Assembly: GCF_004341205.1 (NCBI RefSeq)
Contig: NZ_SLUL01000001.1
Coordinates: 239,344-303,343 of the forward strand
Direction: 5' to 3'
Length of the DNA stretch: 64,000 bases
Source: Thermolongibacillus altinsuensis
GTDB lineage: Bacteria > Bacillota > Bacilli > Bacillales > Anoxybacillaceae
The position numbers and the translations under genes were made by a program. The notes beneath the pieces are model-generated. The model saw nothing but the letters and a program-made list of their open reading frames with translations. It was not told where the DNA came from and searched no databases. This document shows, piece after piece, positions 59,614 through 64,000 of the stretch. Positions within the stretch are counted from its first letter, which is position 1. Each line of letters opens with the position of its first letter.

Positions 59614-60267
59614 TTAAAACGAATCCAATAAAACGAAAACCGCAAAAAAGTGGGCGATGGATCCTCCTAGCACAAACAGGTGCCAAATCGCGTGATGAAA
59701 TTTAAACGCTCGCCAGACATAAAAGATGGTTCCGACCGTATACAAAATACCGCCGATGATCAGATACATGACTCCTTCCGGCGAAAGTCCTGCGACGAGC
59801 GGTTTCCACGCAAAAACAATCAACCACCCCATGACGATATATAAAATCGTCGACGTATATAAAAACCGATGAGCAAAAAAGCATTTGAACACCGTACCGA
59901 AAACAGCAAGCCCCCAAACGATGCCGAACAATATCCAGCCGATTGTTCCTTTTACAGCTAAAAAAAGAAAAGGGGTATACGTCCCGGCAATGAAAAAATA
60001 AATGGAGGAATGATCGAAAATGGTGAACAATCTTTTCAATCGCCCTTCTGGCAAACCGTGAACGATCGTGGATGACAAATATAAAATGAGCATCGTGCTT
60101 CCAAACAAGCTAAAACTGACGATATGCCATGCGTTTCCATGCACCGATGCCATCACCGTTAAAATGACGAGAGCTGCAACGCTTAATACCGCTCCAATTC
60201 CATGCGTAATCGCATTGACGATCTCCTCCGCCTTTGTAAACGAATGTGTATTGGCCAAATGATTCAT
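59614..60267 (-). CDS. trhA: hemolysin III / TrhA-family membrane protein
   Basis: About 217 residues (start ATG 60265-60267; ATG 60297 would add ten residues). Seven helices, as in the PAQR/YplQ family. SFTKAEEIVNAITHGIGAVL carries the conserved N-terminal Glu/His region. The metal-site-like residues are STIVHGLPEGRLKRLFTIFD with Asp-His-Ser, and HHAIWHLFVLGGSIAHFFAV near the C-terminus. B. subtilis YplQ is a close type. Proposed role in membrane energetics or fluidity control; not truly a hemolysin. Confidence 0.88.
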   Translation of the reverse strand: MNHLANTHSFTKAEEIVNAITHGIGAVLSVAALVILTVMASVHGNAWHIVSFSLFGSTMLILYLSSTIVHGLPEGRLKRLFTIFDHSSIYFFIAGTYTPFLFLAVKGTIGWILFGIVWGLAVFGTVFKCFFAHRFLYTSTILYIVMGWLIVFAWKPLVAGLSPEGVMYLIIGGILYTVGTIFYVWRAFKFHHAIWHLFVLGGSIAHFFAVFVLLDSF

Positions 60268-60361
60268 TCCTTTCCATCTGAAATAGCTTTTGTTCATTTT
60301 AACATAAATGAAATTAAATGGGAGATTATTTAATTCTCCATCCCTACATTATGCTAAAGAT

Positions 60362-60384
60362 CAATGATCGTTAACAGATCATTG
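60362..60384 (+). promoter_or_regulatory. inverted repeat upstream of the lipoprotein gene
   Basis: CAATGATC-GTTAACA-GATCATTG, perfect 8-bp arms, about 40 nt before the start codon. Candidate operator. Confidence 0.45.
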
Positions 60385-60422
60385 TAGTAAAGTGATCGAC
60401 TTTAAGAATGGGGGATTTTTTG

Positions 60423-61346
60423 ATGAGGAAATTTAGTGTGCTTTTAACTGTTAGCTTATTACTCTTAACCTCGTGTTCATATAATGGGGCCGAATCCAAA
60501 GAAACAGCAATAGTCGATTCCAACGATAGGAATGAGAGTGCAAAGGATAAGGAAATGATCCTTGAAGATCAACTTACAGTGGATGAATATGGGATAGAGT
60601 TTATTATAAAAAATTATTTGAATCTAACTCCAAAGGAGATGGATCATTTTAAGGACAGTTTGAGGAAAGCTACGCTTTATTTGGGGGAACATTTTAACCC
60701 TCTTATTGGCGATGAGAAAAAGTTCTACATTACGTTGAACAAGGGGAATAAAGTAAGTTATGTAAATGGGAATAGCATTCATTATTATCGATATTTAGAG
60801 GGAAGAGCACCTATTATTCATGAATTATCTCATGCATTATTTGGGTATACTCCCGGTTCTGGCTATTTTACTCAAGAGGGAATCGCCATTTTTATTCAAA
60901 ATGAGTACAAGGAGTATCTGTTTCCAAATGAGAAAACACCAATCCATCAATTAATGAATTATTTTGTGAAGAACGAGAGATACATCCCGCTAGAAATTCT
61001 AATGAATGAAGAATTGGCGGAACGTTTTACGGATGTATATGGCAATGAGGCACTGAGTTGGGTAAGCTATGTGGAAGCAGGATCTTTTACAACATATTTA
61101 ATAGACAAGTACGGAAAAGAAAAGTATTTTCTCATATACAATCAAGCAAATTTAGCAGCAAAGATCGAACAAGTCTATAAAAAACCCTTGAATGAATTAG
61201 AGAAAGAGTGGCTTGCGTTTATAAATGAAAATGAATTGAAAGAAAGAAATCAGTGGATCCTGAACCAACCATATTATAAGGAGTTAAATAGAACGCTTTT
61301 AGAGATGGATTTTGCCAATAAACTGAAAGAGATTTCAAACCGTTAA
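60423..61346 (+). CDS. lipoprotein with gluzincin-type HExxH motif
   Basis: A 307-residue exported lipoprotein. The signal RKFSVLLTVSLLLLT ends at lipobox Cys 18. A zinc-peptidase motif HELSH lies in PIIHELSHALFGYTPG near 134-138, and a downstream Glu in YFTQEGIAIFIQNEY (about 157) fits a third ligand. The C-terminus is Asn/Glu-rich. GGGGGATTTT precedes ATG 60423. It resembles basic-secretory or collagenase-like membrane-bound metallopeptidases of Bacillaceae, but I cannot name the family. Confidence 0.7.
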   Translation: MRKFSVLLTVSLLLLTSCSYNGAESKETAIVDSNDRNESAKDKEMILEDQLTVDEYGIEFIIKNYLNLTPKEMDHFKDSLRKATLYLGEHFNPLIGDEKKFYITLNKGNKVSYVNGNSIHYYRYLEGRAPIIHELSHALFGYTPGSGYFTQEGIAIFIQNEYKEYLFPNEKTPIHQLMNYFVKNERYIPLEILMNEELAERFTDVYGNEALSWVSYVEAGSFTTYLIDKYGKEKYFLIYNQANLAAKIEQVYKKPLNELEKEWLAFINENELKERNQWILNQPYYKELNRTLLEMDFANKLKEISNR

Positions 61347-61458
61347 TACAAAATGAAATTTTTTATTTACATAGAACGTGTTGCAATATAATCCGTGCAA
61401 ATGTAAGCGTCGCTTCACCCAGTTATCCTCGAAACAGTGAGAAACTGTTATGACCAAA

Positions 61459-61526
61459 TCAGAGAATACCCTACCTTTTTTCTTTTGGTCTAGCAAAATG
61501 CTTTACACAAAATTTTATACATCATC
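61459..61526 (-). mobile_element. orphan IS256 left end (68 bp)
   Basis: The reverse complement of 26205-26272 with one mismatch (67/68 by direct comparison). No other IS256 sequence is nearby, so it is a solo end left by deletion or recombination. It lies 46 bp upstream of the next gene. Confidence 0.85.
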
Positions 61527-61571
61527 ACTAAGGGAAAATGACTACATAAAACTAAGAAAGGAATGTTCATT

Positions 61572-62000
61572 TTGGATAATAAGAATAAAAAACTTAAAAT
61601 TATTATTGTAAGCGCAATTTCAGCAACCATTCTTTGTTCAATAATTGTATTGGCTTCACTTTCTCCAATATCTAATTCAGGACCTAATGTCAATCAATTT
61701 GGAGACATCGGTATGTGGATGTCTATAGTTCTCATTCTTATATCTTATGCAATCCCTTTAATTATTTACAGTTTAGGGGTTGATGCATTTAAGTATGTAA
61801 TGGCTGCACTCTGTGGCTTAGGTCTTCTAATAGGGATGGCTGTTATATTTACTACTATTTTATTTATATTTACTTCTACAACTAGTATGATTTTATATGC
61901 TTTATTATGTCTTTCCGTTTTATATATTATGTCAAATATAATTTGGATTTTTATTACCTTTTCAACTAGTAATAAAAATAAAAAAACAATTTTCCAATAG
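61572..62000 (+). CDS. small four-helix membrane protein, unknown
   Basis: About 142 residues from TTG 61572 (AAGAAAGGA 9 nt upstream); ATG 61563 is too close to the SD. Basic N-terminus (DNKNKKLK), then helices at about 10-28, 47-66, 72-96 and 100-125, and a Lys/Asn tail. No family was recognised. AT-rich compared with its neighbours and lying between two IS remnants, so it may be acquired. Confidence 0.55.
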   Translation: MDNKNKKLKIIIVSAISATILCSIIVLASLSPISNSGPNVNQFGDIGMWMSIVLILISYAIPLIIYSLGVDAFKYVMAALCGLGLLIGMAVIFTTILFIFTSTTSMILYALLCLSVLYIMSNIIWIFITFSTSNKNKKTIFQ

Positions 62001-62015
62001 TCCTTATCATGCAAA

Positions 62016-63661
62016 TCAGAAGTGAGGCTGACTCAAAAGGTCGTTACATCGACCTTTTGAAATCAGTCTCTTGTTTCTTTTTCTTATAATTTGTTTATTT
62101 ATGCTTTTTTCGGAGGGAAATCCCTCCCTATTCTTGCTTTCCTTCTGTTTTTTCCTTGCTGGATCGGTCGTGGTGGCCCATTTTTTCAAATTGTGGCAGC
62201 ACAAACTAGACCCCATTCCAAGGTAATTTTTGGGAGGCCTCTCAATGAAAAACGATGAAATTGTTGATGATGCTTGATTTGCCCAAACACCGGCTCTGCT
62301 TCGGTTTGTCGCTTCCGGTACGTTGCGGCTCCTTCCTCTGTTGACAACCGCTCTCTGACTTCCTGCCGTTGTTTTTGGTTCTTAAGGGAAACGCTGATGG
62401 TTTTTCTTTTTTTTCCTTTCGCACATTGGGATTGAAACGGGCATCCCGCGCAAGCCGTACAACGATACGTGCGTTTGACTGTTTCATAGCCGTTGTCGGT
62501 CTTCTGCTTCCGTTCATAAATGAACACCAATCGCTCCCCTTTGGCACAAATCCACTCATCCAACTCCTCGTCATATGTCATCTTCTCTACCCGGCCGATC
62601 TCTTTCTGCCATGCTTTTGTCTGTTCTCGATCCCACGTATGGTACTTGATCAGCGCCGTCATCTTCTTTTCTTCGCAATATGTGTAGTTTTCCTCACTCC
62701 CATATCCGGAATCGGCGATAACTTGCTTCGGCATCGGTCTTCCATACGACGCTAACTGCTCAAAATGGGGAATCAAACATCCCGTATCTCCGGCCCGTTG
62801 ATGAACGCTAAATCCAATCACAAATTGGTTCTCTGTTCCGATTTGCACATTATACCCCGGTTTGAGCTGCCCGTTTTTCATAGGATCGTCTTTCATTCGC
62901 ATAAAGGTGGCATCCAGATCCGTTTTCGAAAAACTGTTCCGTTCGCCTACTACTTCTTTGTACTCTTCATAGTTTTTCTTACGAGGAAGAAGATCTTGTT
63001 CCAATTGGCGTTTCGCTTTCTTTAACGTGCGATTCTTTGGATCTTTCTTAAGACGCTCCTGTACTTGTTCGATTGTCGCCTCGATGACTTCGGACGTGAT
63101 CGGCGAAGCCTCCAGCTTTTCTTGAAAATCCAGCTCTTGTTCCGCCTCTTCATCCTCTTTCGTCACCTGTTCGATGGACGCGACGATTTGTTGGAATTTC
63201 TCATCCAACTTCTGATCATACTTTTCCGTTGATTTGCGCCAAACGAATGTGTACTTGTTGTCGTTGGCTTCGATTTTCGTTCCATCCAAAAAATAATCCT
63301 CTAACTTCACCAATCCTTGTTGGCGAAGCAAATCGACTATCGAGAAAAACGTTTCATAAATGACTTCCTTCATCCGTTCCGACCGGAACCGGTGAATGGT
63401 GCGGAAATCTGGTGTCTGGCTGCCGGACAGCCACATGAAATAAATGTTTTCTTTTAACTGTTTCGCGATTTGGCGGGAAGAGTAAATGCGATTGGCATAC
63501 GCATACAAGATGACTTTTACCATCATTTTTGGATGATACGCAGGGCGCCCTCCGCTAGGGTAGAGGGAAGTAAAAAGAGAGGGACTCATTTTTTCCACTG
63601 CCATATCCACAATACGGCAAAGATGATGTTTGGGGATCAATATTTCAAGATCCATTGGCAA
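62016..63661 (-). pseudogene. IS1182-family transposase, C-terminal frameshift
   Basis: The first 491 residues are intact: N-terminal Tnp domain (LYPSGGRPAYHPKMMVKVIL), DDE candidates in EDYFLDGTKIEAN, VIADSGYGSEENY and TEAEPVFGQIKHH. Near 62191 a base is missing (GCTGCCACAAT where GCTGCCCACAAT would keep the frame). The reading ends at GLVCAATI, while the other frame continues HNLKKWATTTDPARKKQ for about 60 residues to 62016. The catalytic triad is present but the tail is lost; activity is doubtful. Confidence 0.8.
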
Positions 63662-63837
63662 AATGAGTTAATCGCGTTTATAATGAATGTACATAAGAAA
63701 ATCGTTCCTTTCTTTTGTGGTGAGTGGTGGTGACTCTATTATACCAAAAGAGGAACGGTTTTCTTATTTTTTTTACGCCAAAAAAGTGGAGAGTGTCCGA
63801 AAAGCGAACGCCTAGCGAACACTTTTGGGACACCCTC
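62024..63837 (-). mobile_element. IS1182-family insertion sequence
   Basis: Imperfect inverted ends: GAGGCTGACTCAAAAGG (62024-62040) and, inverted, GAGGGTGTCCCAAAAGTG (63820-63837). One transposase gene fills it. A hairpin CAAAAGGTCG/CGACCTTTTG (62033-62058) lies in the left end and may block readthrough. No obvious target duplication was found. Confidence 0.75.
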
Positions 63838-63851
63838 ATAATTTTAAACCC

Positions 63852-63889
63852 GTGGTGCTAGTTGAGTCTTAACGCTCAACTAGCACCAC
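63852..63889. repeat. 38-bp stem-loop palindrome
   Basis: GTGGTGCTAGTTGAG-TCTTAACG-CTCAACTAGCACCAC: perfect 15-bp arms just outside the IS1182 right end. The remainder of the window to 64000 holds no gene, only this and a terminator. Confidence 0.8.
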
Positions 63890-63943
63890 AGGTATTTTAT
63901 AAATAGGCTCTGTTAAATTTTATTGTTGATATTTTACTAAAGA

Positions 63944-63969
63944 AAAAGACCGATTTTTTCGGTCTTTTT
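63944..63969 (+). terminator. terminator at the window end
   Basis: AAAGACCGA-TTTTT-TCGGTCTTT and T-run. Confidence 0.75.
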
Positions 63970-64000
63970 GTGTGTCCTGTTTCAAAAATTTTTTCGTTAA

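Noticed and set aside
1..64000. CRISPR arrays, rRNA or tRNA genes
   Set aside because: No regularly spaced direct repeats and no tRNA or rRNA sequences were recognised on reading; a dedicated scan could still find a missed tRNA.

Overview
The window looks like a chromosome segment of a moderately thermophilic, spore-former-type Bacillaceae (Geobacillus, Parageobacillus or Anoxybacillus-like). This is inferred from strong AGGAGG ribosome binding sites, frequent TTG/GTG starts, a proline T-box on proBA, Bacillus-type genes (glsA, ypcP, proBA, yhaQP-like, trhA/yplQ-like) and IS110, IS256, IS1182 and IS200/IS605 elements of the kind common in that group. I cannot name the species from sequence alone.

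Layout. 0-6.9 kb: decayed IS605 TnpB end, small hypothetical genes, a sirtuin, an AtoE-type short-chain fatty acid carrier, a HAD phosphatase, glutaminase and a DUF3870 gene. 7-14.1 kb: two divergent operons. One encodes a CoA-transferase and an acyl-CoA dehydrogenase, the other an omega-aminotransferase, a semialdehyde dehydrogenase and an APC permease. Both mRNA leaders end in an intrinsic terminator just before the first gene, so both look attenuated; together the enzymes fit 4-aminobutyrate or, better, 5-aminovalerate catabolism. 14.2-15.3 kb: wreckage (fused TetR and ABC permease remnants, an orphan IS605 end, a fragment of a ypcP-like gene). 15.4-20.1 kb: fixABCX electron-transfer operon and ypcP.

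20.2-31.7 kb: DoxX, a MetQNI-type transporter linked to a crotonase and a second CoA-transferase, then a dead IS256 copy and an apparently intact IS110 element whose 5' non-coding part folds like a bridge RNA, an SDR and DinB. 31.8-48 kb: proBA with T-box, a YhaQP-like ABC exporter, FapA-like and PCYCGC proteins, an ArsR/ArsP/thioredoxin operon, SugE, an Rrf2 regulator with paired operators next to a CatE-like dioxygenase, a second ArsR and a Fur-boxed siderophore uptake operon. 48-51.6 kb: MerR-controlled acyl-CoA synthetase and acyl-CoA dehydrogenase.

51.7-57.0 kb is a G+C-rich island for sugar metabolism (Gfo/Idh/MocA oxidoreductase, sugar nucleotidyltransferase, GT4, six-hairpin enzyme, broken phosphomannomutase) lying between two near-identical terminator copies. 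57-64 kb: GNAT, DUF1992, transglutaminase-like, a tautomerase with a premature stop, TrhA, a gluzincin-like lipoprotein, and a frameshifted IS1182.

Threads across the window: (1) a dispersed ~220-bp multi-hairpin repeat in four copies plus a short relative; (2) several decayed fragments of genes whose intact homologues also lie in this window (ypcP, proA, arsR); (3) an IS110 with a readable bridge-RNA candidate whose target loop matches the left insertion junction; (4) RNA-level control of the aminovalerate/GABA-type operons.
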